Of a stretch of DNA of 64,000 nt, positions 1-11,127 are shown piece by piece (positions within the stretch are counted from its first letter, which is position 1; every line of letters begins with the position of its first letter). The notes beneath the pieces are model-generated. The model was not told the origin of the DNA. It worked only from the letters and a program-made list of their open reading frames with translations, and made no database searches. Source of the DNA: Bos javanicus (taxonomy: Eukaryota; Chordata; Mammalia; Artiodactyla; Bovidae); the NCBI RefSeq assembly GCF_032452875.1, contig NC_083876.1, forward strand, positions 7,936,001-8,000,000, given 5' to 3'. The translations under genes and the position numbers were made by a program.

Positions 1-121
1 TAAACCTCTGATCCCTTAGCTTCGTTGTGGATCTAGGTGTTACCTAATTTGAAATTGTCATTTGTTTTCCAAGTTCTAAGTTAGCCCAACTACTTTTAGC
101 AGCCATCAGCTGATTTTAGTA

Positions 122-526
122 TTAAGCATAAGTGAGACTATCACACTAAGTAAAATAAGTCAGAGACAAACATCATATGATATCACTTATATTTGGAATA
201 TAAAAAAGTGATAGGGATGAACTTATTTAGAAAACAGAAACAGACTTACAGGCATAGAAAACAAATATATAGTAACCAAAGAGGAAAGGGGAAGAGAAAT
301 AAATTAGGAGTTTGGGATTAAGACATACACACTACGTCATATAAAGTAAATAATCAGCAAGGACCTACTATATAACACAGGGAGATATACAATGTACTCT
401 GTACTAATCTATATGGGAAAAGAATCTGAAAATTAATTGGTGTATTTATATGTATAACTGAATCACTGTGCTGTATACCTGACCTAACACAACATTGTAA
501 ATCAGCTATACTTCAACATAAAACTA
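122..526 (+). mobile_element. L1 LINE 3' end (artiodactyl/mammalian type)
   Basis: This matches the familiar 3' end of mammalian/artiodactyl L1 elements in sense orientation: the text around ACACAGGGAGATATACAATG, then AACTGAATCACTGTGCTGTA and the terminal ATCAGCTATACTTCAACATA before a degenerate A/T tail. It is a 5'-truncated, non-coding fragment. The subfamily name is not certain and the ends are accurate to about 20 bp. The flanks 1-121 and 527-728 show nothing recognisable. Confidence 0.75.
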
Positions 527-728
527 TTTTTTTTAAAGTAAATGTATTTAGCTTAATGATTTCGATGCAGTCTCCATTTCCTGGAATATATGAAATCACC
601 TATTTTATTTTGGTTTTATTTTAATTGAAAAGCTCATTTAAAACAATTATGAAAGCTTTCAGGTTAGAAGCTGCACGAACTATACTTTTAAAAATAGAAA
701 GAGGCTACAGTAATTTTAATATGTTTAC

Positions 729-1767
729 TGCCGGGGTCCAGCCCCAGTGGATCCAGGGAATTCGAAGCGGGGAAAGCCTCGGCGAGGATCAGGAAACACT
801 TGCTTAATTAAACGTTAATTAAGGATATAAACAGTGGTTGAATAAGGATAGCTCAGTGAGGAAATGCAGTGGAGAAAAGAGGCTGAATAATTCAGCCAGA
901 AGGTGAGAGAAAGAACAACATGGGGAGACCAAGCTTCAGTGAACAAGGCCTGCACTTTATTTTCCAAAGTAGTTTTTATACCTTAAGTTGCGCATAGGGG
1001 ATAATGGGGGAAGGGGTAGAGTCAGCAATAAGCTAGGCTTTCTTCATTTTGCAAAGGTTTAGGTGATTTACATCATCTTCTGGCCCGGAGGCCGGTTAAC
1101 ATTTTAAGACCCTTTCTTCAGAAAACTTATTTTTCTCTAAAGGTGATTAGTCAGGGCCACACTCCAAAAGCATTAGATAAAGTTGCATTCCTATAGGGCA
1201 AAGGTGTGGTGGGCTATAACAAGAAAAAGAATTAACTCAAGGGTCCAAGGTTACAAACATTATACACCAATTATATTAATCAATACACTGCCAGGGACAC
1301 AGTAGGTAAGGGAAACTTAGCAGCAAACATTGGCCCAACAAGTGAAAAACCCTTCACCAATACAATTTCTAATCAATCTTTTAACTGCTCAAAGGAATCT
1401 GTATTTAGACAGTTTAGAACATCTCATGCCTCTCACGGTTGGGAGGCTGTGAACAATCACATGTGGCCAGAAGAACCTATTCAGGAGAGAGATGGTGGTG
1501 GGGGACAGCCCCCGTAAAGTCAGAGGTGTAGGTGAGAGCACAAAGCAGTAAAGTAGGCAGACTCTGGTTTTGGGGGTAGATGCTCGAGAATTCCCAGGGG
1601 GACTCCTGAGGCTCGATCCCACCTTTGCATATGCCGAGCCTCCTTCCTCATGACCTTTGCCACGGGCGGAGTTCCTCATTAACTCCTTTTTACTGTACCT
1701 TATCTGGCTATATGTTATTTGCACGATTAGTTCCACAATCCCTTCTACTGATACTTGTTTTGTAACA
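729..1767 (-). mobile_element. Solo LTR of a class II (ERVK-like) endogenous retrovirus
   Basis: Read on the minus strand this block has LTR architecture: it ends in GGACCCCGGCA, carries a TATA box (TATAAAAA, 973-980) and an AATAAA signal (956-961) close downstream, and is about 1 kb long. No gag, pol or env sequence adjoins it, so it is a solo LTR. The closely spaced TATA and polyadenylation signal and the CCCCGGCA end recall bovine ERVK LTRs. The outer (5' U3) end could be 1767 or 1777, and I could not find a convincing 6-bp target duplication. Reading frames inside it are not genes. Confidence 0.75.
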
Positions 1768-1785
1768 CTGCGTTACATTGTTTTA

Positions 1786-2001
1786 GTGCTAAGTCACTTC
1801 AGTCGTGTCTGACTCTTTGTGACCCCTTAGGCTGTAGCCCACCAGGTTCCTCTGTCCATAGGATGCTCCAGGCCAGAATACTGGAGTAGCTTGCCATTCC
1901 CTCCTCCAGGGGATCTTCCCGACCCAGGATCAAATCTACCTCTCTTATATATCCTGCATTGGCAGGGGAGTTCTTTACCACTAGTGTCACCTGGAAAGCC
2001 C
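1786..2001 (-). mobile_element. Bov-tA SINE
   Basis: tRNA-derived ruminant SINE in antisense. The reverse complement starts GGGCTTTCCAGGTGAC, contains the CCTGGAGGAGGGAATGGCAA block and ends in ACACGACTGAAGTGACTTAG. It is full length and sits exactly between the ERV LTR and the old L1. Confidence 0.93.
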
Positions 2002-3655
2002 AAAATGTAGCAAAAAACACACAACATTTACCATCTTAACCACTGTAAAGTGTACAGAATAGTAGTGTTGACTCTATGATGCGTACTGTGCAACAGATTT
2101 CTAGAATTTTTTCACTTTGCATATTTCTTAAATAGCAACTCCCCTTTGACTTCCTCCTCCTAACCCCTAAAACCACAATTCTACTTTCTGCTTCTGAAAA
2201 TTTGACTATTTTAGATAACCTTGTATAAGTGAAATCGTACAGTATCTGTCTTTTTGTTACTGGCTTATTTCACTTGGCATGATGTCCTCAAAGCTTATCC
2301 ATGTTGTAAAATAGGACAGAATTTCCTTCTTTTTTAAGACTGGATAATGTTCCATCATTTGTATTAACTTACTTTCTTTATCCATTCATCTGTCAATAGA
2401 CATTTGGGTTGCCTCCACCTCGTGGCTACTGTGAATAGTAATGCAGTGAACATGGGTGTGTCAATACCTATTCAGGATCCTGTTTTCAGTTTTTTAGGAT
2501 ATATAACTAGGAGTGGGAGTTCTAGATCATATGGTAATTAAACTTTTGAATTTTGAAGAATCTGTGTACTGTTTTGCACAGCAGCTACACCATTTCACGT
2601 TCTCACCAACAGTGCAGAAGGCTTCCAGTTTCTCCACAACCTATTCACCACTTATGATTTTCTGTTTTGTTGACAGTGGCCATCCTAATGGATGTGAAGT
2701 GATATTTCCTTGTGATTTTGATTTGCCTTTCCATGATAATTAGTGATGGATGAGTACCTTTGCATATACTTATTGGCCTTTCACATATAACCTTCATAGA
2801 GATAATTAAGTCTCTTGTCCATTTCTCAGTCTTATTCTTTGTTTTCACTTTAGAATTTATTTAAATATTCTCAATAATAATCATTTATCATATATATAGC
2901 TTCTAAATATTCTGTCTTATTACATACTTGACTTTTCACTCTGACAGTTATTTCCTTTACGATACTATTTTTAAGTCTGGTGTAGAATCATATGTCTATT
3001 TTAACTTTTACTGCCTGTACTTTTGGTGTCATATCAGAAATCACTGCTAAATTCAATGTCATAAAGCTCTTCTATGTTTTAATCTAGGAGTTTATTGTTT
3101 CAAATTTTATGGTCAGCCTTGTCAAGAATAATTAGTCCATATATGTGAGGGTTTATTTCTAGGCTCTCTATTCTATTCAACTGATGTTTATATGTTCTAT
3201 CTTCTGTCTTTATGCCAGTGCCATACTGTTTTGACTTACTATAACCTTGTAACATGTTTTGAAATCAAGAAGTATAGTACCTCCAGCTTTCATATTCTTT
3301 CTAAAGATTGTTTTGACTATTCAGAATCTTTTCAGATTCCATATGAATTTTAGAATTTTTTTTCTATTTCTACAAAAAGGTCATTAGGATTTTGATATGG
3401 GTTGCATTGATCTGTGGATTGCTTTGGGCATTATGGAAATTTTAACAATATTATGTCTTTCTGTTCATAAACACAGGATGTCTTTCCATTTTCTCCTATC
3501 GTCTTTGATTTCTTTCAACAATGATTTTTGGTTTTCAGCATACAATTCTTCACTTCCTTGGTTAAGTTTATTCCTAAGTATTTTATTCTCTTTGATGCTG
3601 TTTCAAATGTGATTGCTTTCCTAATTTCCTTTTAGGATTATTCATTGTGGGTATT
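2002..3655 (-). mobile_element. Old L1 LINE, antisense, part 1 (3' UTR and ORF2 3' part)
   Basis: Decayed mammalian L1 (L1M type) on the minus strand. 2002-2350 resembles the 3' UTR, and the following sequence is the reverse complement of the ORF2 C-terminal region (hallmarks: the antisense of the 'mini-core' around 2300-2560 and the spaced TTTCCATTTTCTCC/TTGATTTC block at 3480-3510). Frameshifts and stops are everywhere. It continues at 3852, 5021 and 9252 after later insertions. Confidence 0.8.
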
Positions 3656-3851
3656 GTTGTTTAGTTTGCTAATTCGTGTCCAACTCTTTTGTGACCCCAT
3701 AAACTGTAGCCTGCCAGGCTCCTCTGTCCATGGGATTTCCCAGGGAAAAATACTAGAGTGGGTTGCAATTTCCTTCTGCAGGGGATCTTCCCAACCCAGG
3801 GATCCTGAATTGGCAGGTGGATTCTTTACCACTAAGACACCAGGAAACCCC
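3656..3851 (-). mobile_element. Bov-tA SINE nested in old L1
   Basis: Antisense Bov-tA with the usual blocks CCAACTCTTTTGTGACCCCA, CTGCAGGGGATCTTCCCAAC and the final tRNA-like TTCTTTACCACTAAGACACC. L1 sequence resumes directly after it, so it is a later insertion; ATTGTT on both sides may be a short target duplication. Confidence 0.9.
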
Positions 3852-4270
3852 CATTGTTAGTGTACATAACTGCTACTGATTTTTGTGTGTTAATTTTACA
3901 TCTTATACCTTGCTCATGTGTTTATTAGTTGTAAGAGGGTTTTTGTGGAATCTTTAGGGTATTCTACATGTTAAGATCATTTCATATGCAAAGTGAAATA
4001 AATTTGTTTCTTCCTTTCCAATTTGGTTGCTTTTTGTTTCTTTTACTTGCCTGATTGTTAGGCTATTACAGAACCCCTACCTGTTAACAATTCTAGGTTT
4101 AGCTTGAATAGAAGTGACAATATATTGCATGTTTGCTTTCTTCATCAACTTACAGTGAACAATTTTAGTTTTTCACCACTGGGAATGATGTTAGCTGAGG
4201 GCTTTTCAAATAGCCTTTATTATGTTGAGGTACATTCCTTCTAAACCATAATTGGGTGAACTTTTTTTTT
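3852..4270 (-). mobile_element. Old L1 LINE, antisense, part 2
   Basis: Continues the ORF2 antisense text of 2002-3655 (antisense of the RT-domain region, for example around TTTTTGTGGAATCTTTAGGG and the GCTGAGGGCTTTTCAAATAG block). It is broken by a younger L1 tail at 4271. Confidence 0.75.
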
Positions 4271-5020
4271 TTTAAGGTTTACATTGATTTTCCTTTTTAT
4301 TTTTTTTTTAATTTTAAAATTTTTTTATTAAATTAATTCATTTACTTTAATTGGAGGCTAATTACTTTACAATACTGTAGTGATTTTGCCATGCATTGAC
4401 ATGAATCAGCCCTGGGAGTACATGTGTTCCCCATCCTGAACCCCCCTCCCACCTCCCACCCCATCTCATCCCTCTGGGTCATCCCAGTGCACCAGCCCCG
4501 AGCACCCTGTATCATGCATCAAACCTGGACTGGTGATCTGTTTCACATATGATAATATACATGTTTCAATGCTATTCTCTCAAAACATCTCACCCTCACC
4601 TTCTCTCACAGAGTCCAAAAGACTGTTCTATACATCTGTGTCTCTTTTGCTGTCTCACATATAGGGTCATCATTACCATCTTTCTAAATTCCATATATAT
4701 GCATTAGTATACTGTATTGGTGTTTTTCTTTCTAACTAACTTCATTCTGTATAATAGGCTCCAGTTTCATCCACCTCATTAGAACTGATTCAAATGCATT
4801 ATTTTTAATGGCTGAGTAATATTCCATTGTGTATATGTACCAGAGCTTTCTTATCCATTTGTCTGCCAATAAACATCAAGATTGCTTCCATGTCCTGGCT
4901 ATTATAAACAGTGCTCTGATGAACATTGGGGTACACGTGTCTCTTTCAATTCTGGTTTCCTTGGTGTGTATGCCCAGCATTGGGATTGCTGGGTCATATG
5001 GCAGTTCTATTTCCAGTTTT
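4271..5020 (-). mobile_element. Ruminant L1 (L1_BT-like) 3' end, 5'-truncated, nested in old L1
   Basis: Poly-T at the left edge is the poly-A tail of an antisense insertion. It is followed by the ruminant L1 3' UTR (TTTAATTGGAGGCTAATTAC; CCCCATCCTGAACCCCCCTC) and then the antisense of the last ~60 codons of ORF2. The minus-strand frame at 4876-5064 reads ELPYDPAIPMLGIHTKETRI, the conserved ORF2 C-terminus of young L1s. It is truncated at the 5' end near 5020, where older L1 sequence resumes. Confidence 0.9.
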
Positions 5021-5101
5021 TTATCATGATACAGTATTGAAATTTTCAACTGAATTTTCTGCATCAGTTGAGATGATCATGTAGTTTTTGTTCTTTCAAT
5101 T
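5021..5101 (-). mobile_element. Old L1 LINE, antisense, part 3
   Basis: Short remainder of the old L1, recognisable by TTTTCTGCATCAGTTGAGAT and GATCATGTAGTTTTTGTTCT, the antisense of the ORF2 region just upstream of part 2. A BovB follows. Confidence 0.7.
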
Positions 5102-8100
5102 ATTGTTGTTGTACGGTCACTCAGTCATGTCCTACTCTGCAATCCCATGGACTGCAGCACACCAGGCTTCCTTTTCCTTCACCATCTCAGAACTTGCTCA
5201 AACTCATGTCCATTGAGTTGGTGATGCCATACAACTATCTCTTCCTCTGTCGTCCTTCTCCAGCTGCCCTCTTTCTTTCTGTCAATCTTTCCCAGCATCA
5301 GGGTGTTTTCTAATCAGTCAACTCTTTGCATCAGGTGGCTAAAGTATTGGAGCTTCAGTTTCAGCATCAGTCCTTCCAATGAATATTTAGGACTGGAATA
5401 TTCCAATGAATATTTCCTTTAGGATGGACTGGTTTGATCTCCTGTTTTCCAAGGGACTCTCAAGAGTCTTCTCCAGCACCATAGTTGGAAGGCATCAGTT
5501 CTTTGCTCAGCCTTTTTTATTGTCCTGCTCTTACATCCATACATGACTACTGGAAAATCATAGCTTTGACTGTATGGACTTTTGTGGGCCAAATAATGTC
5601 TCTGCTTTTTAATATCCTGTCTAGGTTTGTCATAACTTTTCTTCCAAGGAGCAAGCATCTTTTAATTTCACAGCTGCAGTCACCATCCACTTGATTTTGA
5701 AACCAAAGAAAATAAATTCTGTCATTGTTTCCATTGTTTCCCCATCTATTTTCCATGAAGTGATGGGACCAGATGCCATGATCCTAGTTTTCTGAATGTT
5801 GAGTTTTGAGCCAACTTTTTCACCCTCTTCTTTCACTTTCATCAAGAGGCTCATTAATTCCTCTTCACTTTCTGCCGTAAGGGTGGTGTCATCTGCATAT
5901 CTGAGGTTATGATATTTCTCCTGGAAATCTTGATTCTAGCTTGTGATTCATCCAGCCTGACATTGCTCATGATGTACTCTGCATATAAGTTAAATAAGCA
6001 GGGTGATAATATACAGACTTGACATACTCCTTTTGCAATTTTGAACCAGTCCATTGTTCCATATCTGGTTCTAACTGTTGCTTCTTGACCTGCATAAAGA
6101 TTTCTCAGGAGGTGGGTAAGGTGGGCTGGTGTTCGCATCTGTTTAAGAATTTTCCACAGTTTGTTGTGATCCACACAGTCAAAGGCTTTGGTGTAGTCAG
6201 TAGAACAGAAGTTGATATTTTTCTGGAATTCTCTTGTTTTTTTTCTTTGATACAATGGATGTTGGCAATTTGATCTCTGGTTCCTCTGCCTTTTGTAAAT
6301 CTAGCTTGAACATCTGGAAGTTCTTGGTTCACGTACTGTTGAAGCCTGGCTTGGAGAATTTTGAGCATTACTTTGCTAGCATGTGAGATGAGTGCAATTG
6401 TGCGGGAGTTTGAACATTCTTTGGCATTGCCTTTCTTTGGAATTGGAATGAAAACCGCCTTTTTCAAGTTCTGTGGCAACTGCTGAGTTTTCCAGATTTG
6501 CTGGCATATTGAGTACAGCACTTTCACAGCATCATCTTTTAGAATTTCAAATAGCTCAGCTGTAATTCTATCATCTCCACTAGCTTTGTTTGTAGTGATG
6601 CTTTCTAAGGCCCACTTAATTCACATTCCAGTATGTGTGGCTCTAGGTGTGATTACACCATCATGGAAATCTGGGTCATTAAGGTCTTTTTTGTATAGTT
6701 CTTCTATGTATTCTTGCTACCTCTTAATATCTTCTGCTTCTGTTAGGTCCATACCATTTCTGTGCTTTATTGTGTCCATCTTTGCATGAAATGTTCCCTT
6801 AGTATCTCTAATCTCTTTGAAGGGCTCTCTAGTCTTTCCCATTCTATTGTTTTTCTCTATTTCTTTGCATTGATTATGGAGGAAGACTTTCTTACCTCTC
6901 CTGCTGTTCTGTGGAACTCTGCATTCAGATGGGTATATATTTCCTTTTCTCCTTTGCCTTTTGCCCTTCTTCTTTACTCAGCACTTTGTAAGACCTCCTC
7001 AAACAACCGTTTTGCCTTTTTTCATTTGTTTTTCTTGGGAATGGTTTTGATCACAGCCTCTTGTACAGTGTTATTAACATCCATCCATAGTTCTGTCTAT
7101 CAGATCTAATCCTTTGAATCTATTTGTCACTTTCACTGTATAATCATAAGGGATTTGATTTAGGTCATGCCTGAATGGTCTAGTTGTTTTCCCCACTTTC
7201 TTCAACTGAAGTCTGAATTTTGTAATAAGGAGTTCGTGATCTGAGCCACAGTCAGCTCCCAGTCTTATTTTTGCTGACTGTATAGAGCTTCTCCATCCTC
7301 AGCTGCAAAGAATATAATCAATCTGATTTCAGTATTGACCATCTGGTGATGTCCATGTGTAGAGTTTTGTCTTGTGTTGTTGGAAGAGGGTGTTTTCTAT
7401 GACCAGTGCATTCTCTTGGCAAAACTCTGTTAGCCTTTGGCCTGCTTCGTTTCATACTCCCAACACCAAAGTTACCTGTTACTCCATGTGTCTCTTGACT
7501 TTCCTACTTTTGCATTCCAATCCCCTATGATGAAAAGGACATCTTCTTTTGGTGTTAGTTGTAGAAGGTCTTGTAGGTCTTCATAGAACTATTGAACTTC
7601 ATCTTCTTTGACTTTATTGGTTTGGGCATAACCTTGTATCACTGTGATGTTGAATGGTTTGCCTTGGAAACAGAGATCATTCTGTCATTTTTGAGACTGC
7701 ACCCAAGTACTGCATTTCGGACTCTTGTTGACTACAAGCGCCACTCCATTTCTTCTAAGGGCTTCTTGCCCACAGTAGTAGATTTAATTTTCATCTGAAT
7801 TAAATTCACCCATTCTGGTCCATTTTAGTTCACTGATTCCTAAAATGTCGATGTTCACATTTGTCATCTCCTGTTTGACCACTTCCAATTTACCCTGATT
7901 CATGGACCTAACATTCCACGTTCCTATGCAATATTGTTCTTTACGGCATCAGACTTTACTTCCATCACCAGTCACATCCACAACTGGGTGTTGTTTTGCT
8001 TTGGCTCTGTTTCTTCATTCTTTCTGGTGTTATTTCTCCACTCTTCTCCAGTAGCATATTAGGCACCTACTGACCTGGGGAGTTCCTCTTTCAGTGTCAT

Positions 8101-8120
8101 ATCCTTTTACCTTTTCATAT
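5102..8120 (-). mobile_element. BovB (RTE) LINE, antisense, 3' part and most of ORF
   Basis: Nearly full-length BovB on the minus strand, about 3.8 kb with its continuation at 8502. Its 3' end is the stretch at 5102 that BovB shares with Bov-A SINEs. Minus-strand frames give broken pieces of the RTE polyprotein: 5854-6255 (palm motif 'YTKAFDCVDH', 'GVCQVCILSPCLFNLYAEYI'), 6105-6527 (finger region 'KAVFIPIPKKGNAKECSN' and 'ARFTKGRGTRDQIANI') and 5419-5854 (C-terminal part). No frame is intact, so it cannot be autonomous. The endonuclease end is toward 8000 and is interrupted at 8121 by an LTR. Confidence 0.95.
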
Positions 8121-8501
8121 TGTTGGGTGAGTGGTTTAATTTCCTCGATTCTGTTGGACTGCAACAAAGATTTGAAATGGTGGACCACTGTTACAGCTTT
8201 TTTATGGCTCAGAGCTTTATTCGGCAAACAAAGGATAGTACGTCTCCAAGGCTTGAGGGCGGGTCAACCCCAAAGGAGAGGCCTCAACCTGACTTGGCTC
8301 CCTCTGTTATAAGTTTGTTTTTCCTTCCCCTTCTCTTGCTCTATGCAAATTAGGGTTAGCCAGGAAGGGGGTGTGTTTGTTTCATCTGAGTTTTTAATTC
8401 CATTTCATGGATTTTCTTTTGTTCCCTTTTCACATGCTTTTCCCTGTGTCTTTTAGCTACCGCCATTTTGGATTCATTTTTCCTATTCTAACTACCTACC
8501 A
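8121..8501 (-). mobile_element. Solo LTR of a class I (ERV1-like) endogenous retrovirus inside BovB
   Basis: 381 bp that interrupt otherwise continuous BovB sequence. On the minus strand the block begins TGGTAGGTAG and ends CACTCACCCAACA, so it has TG...CA ends, and it carries an AATAAA signal within CCGAATAAAGCTCTGAGCC. BovB reads ...TTTTCATA on one side and ATACTGTTC on the other; ATAT (8117-8120) and ATAC (8502-8505) form a 4-bp target duplication with one mismatch, the length expected for class I ERVs. No internal retroviral genes are present. The family assignment is by structure only. Confidence 0.8.
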
Positions 8502-9251
8502 ATACTGTTCATGGGGTTCTCAAGGGAAGAATACTGAAGTGGTTTGGCATTCCATTCTCTAGTGGACCATGCTTTGTCAGAACTCTCCAGCATGACCTGT
8601 TCATTTTGGGTGGCCCCACATAGCATGGCTCATAGTTGCTTTGAGTTAGACATGCCATGATCAATGTGGTCAGTTTGGTTACTTTTCTGTGACTGTGGTT
8701 TTCATTCTGTCTGCCCTTTGAAGGATAAGGATAAGAGGCTTGTGGAAACTTCCTGATGGGAGGGACTGGCTATTGGGTAATCTGGGTCTTGCTCTGATCT
8801 GGGGTGGGGGAGGCAGGTGGGGAGTGGGGGTGGGGGGCACGGGGGAGTCATGCTCAGTAAATCTTTAGTCCAATTTTCTGTTGATGGGCAGGGTTGTGTT
8901 CCCTCCTGGGAGTTAGGCCTGAGACCAAACTATGATAGGTGACCTCCTTCAAAAGGATTTATGCCAGCACTCCCCACAACCCCCAGGACTGTTGTATTCA
9001 GTGCCCCTGACCCTATGGCAGGCCACTGTCAGCCCACGCCTCCACCAGAGACTCCTGGATGCTCACAGGCAAGTCTGGCTCAGTCTCTTGTGGGGTCACT
9101 GCTCCTTTCTCCTTGGTCCTGGTGCACAGGTTTTGTTTGTGCTCTCCAAGAGTCTGTTTCCCCCGTCCTGTGGGAGTTCTATAATCAAATTCCACTGGTC
9201 TCCAAAGTCAAATTCCCTGGGGGTTCTCAGTCAGTCCCTTTGCCAGATCCC
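8502..9251 (-). mobile_element. BovB LINE, antisense, 5' end and 5' UTR-like extension
   Basis: Continuation of the BovB of 5102-8120 past the LTR. TGTTCATGGGGTTCTCAAG and the GGTGGCCCCACATAGCATGG block are typical of the BovB 5' region. 8700-9250 matches the extended, GC-richer 5' sequence seen in long BovB copies (GGATAAGAGGCTTGTGGAA; CCTCTTGTGGGGTCACTGC-like blocks). The overlapping frames at 8932-9270 and 8961-9266 are not proteins I recognise. Old L1 resumes near 9252. Confidence 0.85.
8801..8845 (+). repeat. G-rich tract, G-quadruplex-like
   Basis: Seven runs of four or more G, separated by short spacers, lie on the + strand (GGGGTGGGGGAGG ... GGGGAGTGGGGGTGGGGGG ... GGGGG). The tract sits in the BovB 5' region, where common copies have a much shorter G-rich stretch, so it looks locally expanded. 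It is in the sense orientation of the host transcript. Confidence 0.8.
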
Positions 9252-9450
9252 CAGGTTTATCATTAACTAATGTTCTTCTTTGTCTCTTATTATAGTTTTT
9301 GCTTAAAGTCTGTTTTGTGAATAGAAATATATCCATTCTTGCTCTCTGTTGGTTACCATCTCTAAGGAGTATCATTTTGCATCTTTAACTTTCAGCCTGT
9401 CTATGACCTTATACCTAAAGTGAGTCTCTTGTAAAGAGCTGCACTGCATT
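9252..9450 (-). mobile_element. Old L1 LINE, antisense, part 4
   Basis: After the BovB the old L1 resumes with the antisense of the ORF2 endonuclease-RT linker (ATGTTCTTCTTTGTCTCTTA, GCTTAAAGTCTGTTTTGTGA, AAAGTGAGTCTCTTGTAAAG). Compared with L1 order, roughly a kilobase of ORF2 that should lie between 5101 and 9252 is missing. The right edge is gradual. Confidence 0.7.
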
Positions 9451-10229
9451 TTGTTCTCACTTTTTACTCTCTTTAAGATATGTTTCATGTACCATCTGCA
9501 CTTTAAGCCTTTTTAATAATGTGAAGAATAACTTGAGCCTTCTTTGAATAAAGAACTCTACACATTTTAAAATGTTTCAGGTTCTGACTAGCACAAATCT
9601 CAAGGACAAGAAAGAACTTTATTACTTTAGTCATGAAATCCATTTAGCGGTAAGATCTGCTTTTCCAGCAGTGAATACAAATGTGAACCCAGCCAGGAGG
9701 CATTAGTAGATCACAAAGTCTGACATGACACACGAGGAGCCAGCTATTCACTTATGCAAACTAGAATAAGTTGATGGAATAAATTAATTTTGTACACTGC
9801 ATATTTTTTAGAAGCAACTATTGAATAATGTGTATTTGCTTGCTTTTCCTTCACTAAATATTTGGATACTGTGATACTGACATTAGTTTTTAAAACTTGG
9901 TCAAAAGTTTAATATTTTTTTGGTATATTATCAGTGTCATTCAAATATGTGTTATCACTAAAATGTGCCAAACATAATGTACTCAGGATACATAAATGCT
10001 GGATACTAATATTGTCCTCCTTGAACTAAAATCTTATGGGAGGAGACATGCATAGTATCAGTGGATGCTGTGATAGAGCTAGTACATATTAATGACGCAA
10101 AGTGAAGGGGGTGCTCACATAAGTGTGATGAGACCATCCAACTGCATAAATACATTAATGCATATCCCTTCCCAAATGTATTCTAAATAAAGTTATTATA
10201 CATATGAACACATAGTTTCTCTCCCTGCT
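9451..10229. other. Unique intronic sequence
   Basis: AT-rich non-repetitive sequence with no reading frame, RNA gene or repeat that I recognise. It is presumed intron of the + strand adhesion GPCR gene. Confidence 0.6.
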
Positions 10230-10239
10230 ACACATACAC

Positions 10240-11117
10240 TGTTTAGTTCAGTCGCTCAGTTCTGTCCGACTCTTTGTGACCCCATGAACCGCAGCACGCC
10301 AGGCCTCCCTGTCCATCACTAACTCCCAGAGTTTACTCAAACTCATGTCCATTGAGTTGGTGATGTCATCCAACGATCTCAGCCCCTGTTGTCCCCTTCT
10401 CCTCCTGCCCTCAATCTTTCCCAGCATCAGAGTCTTTTCAAATGAGTCAGCTCTTCACATCAGGTGGCCAAAGTATTGGAGTTTCAGCTTCAGCATCAGT
10501 CCTTCCAATGAACACCCAGGACTGATCTCCTTTAGGATGGACTGGTTGGATCTCCTTGCGGTCCAAGGGACTCACAAGAGTCTTCTTCAACACCACAGTT
10601 CAAAAGCATCAATTCTTCGGTGCTCAGCTTTCTTTATAGTCCAACTCTCACATCCATACATGACCACTGGAAAAATCATAGCCTTGACTAGACAGACCTT
10701 TGTTGGCAAAGTAATGTCTCTGCTTTTTAATATGCTGTCTAGGTTGGTCATAACTTCCCTTCCAAGGAGCAAGTGGTTTTTAATTTCATGATTGCAGTCA
10801 ACATCTGCAGTGATTTTGGAGCCCAAGAAAGTCAAGTCAGCCACTGTTTCTACTGTTTCCCCATCTGTTTGCTATGAAGTGATGGGACCAGATGCCACGA
10901 TCTTAGTTTTCTGAATGTTGAGGTCTAATCCAACTTTTCACTCTCTTCTTTCACTTTCATCAAGAGGCTTTTTAGTTCTTCTTCACTTTCTGACATAAGG
11001 GTAGTGTCATTTGCATATCTGAGATTATTGATATTTCTCCTGGCAATCTTGAGTCCAGTTTGTGCTTCATCCAGCCCAGCGTTTCTCATGATGTACTCTG
11101 CATACAAGTTAACCCTA
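10240..11117 (-). mobile_element. BovB LINE, 5'-truncated, with perfect 10-bp target duplication
   Basis: Antisense BovB 3' portion of 878 bp. It is bounded by identical copies of ACACATACAC at 10230-10239 and 11118-11127, which fixes both ends. Minus frames 10587-10844 and 10925-11140 encode the RT palm end and C-terminal region; the catalytic motif reads YAND instead of YADD (11006-11017). It is a dead, 5'-truncated insertion. Confidence 0.96.
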
Positions 11118-11127
11118 ACACATACAC

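Noticed and set aside
8932..9270. Overlapping 112- and 101-codon + frames
   Set aside because: They lie in the GC-rich BovB 5' region read in antisense; the lack of stops follows from base composition.
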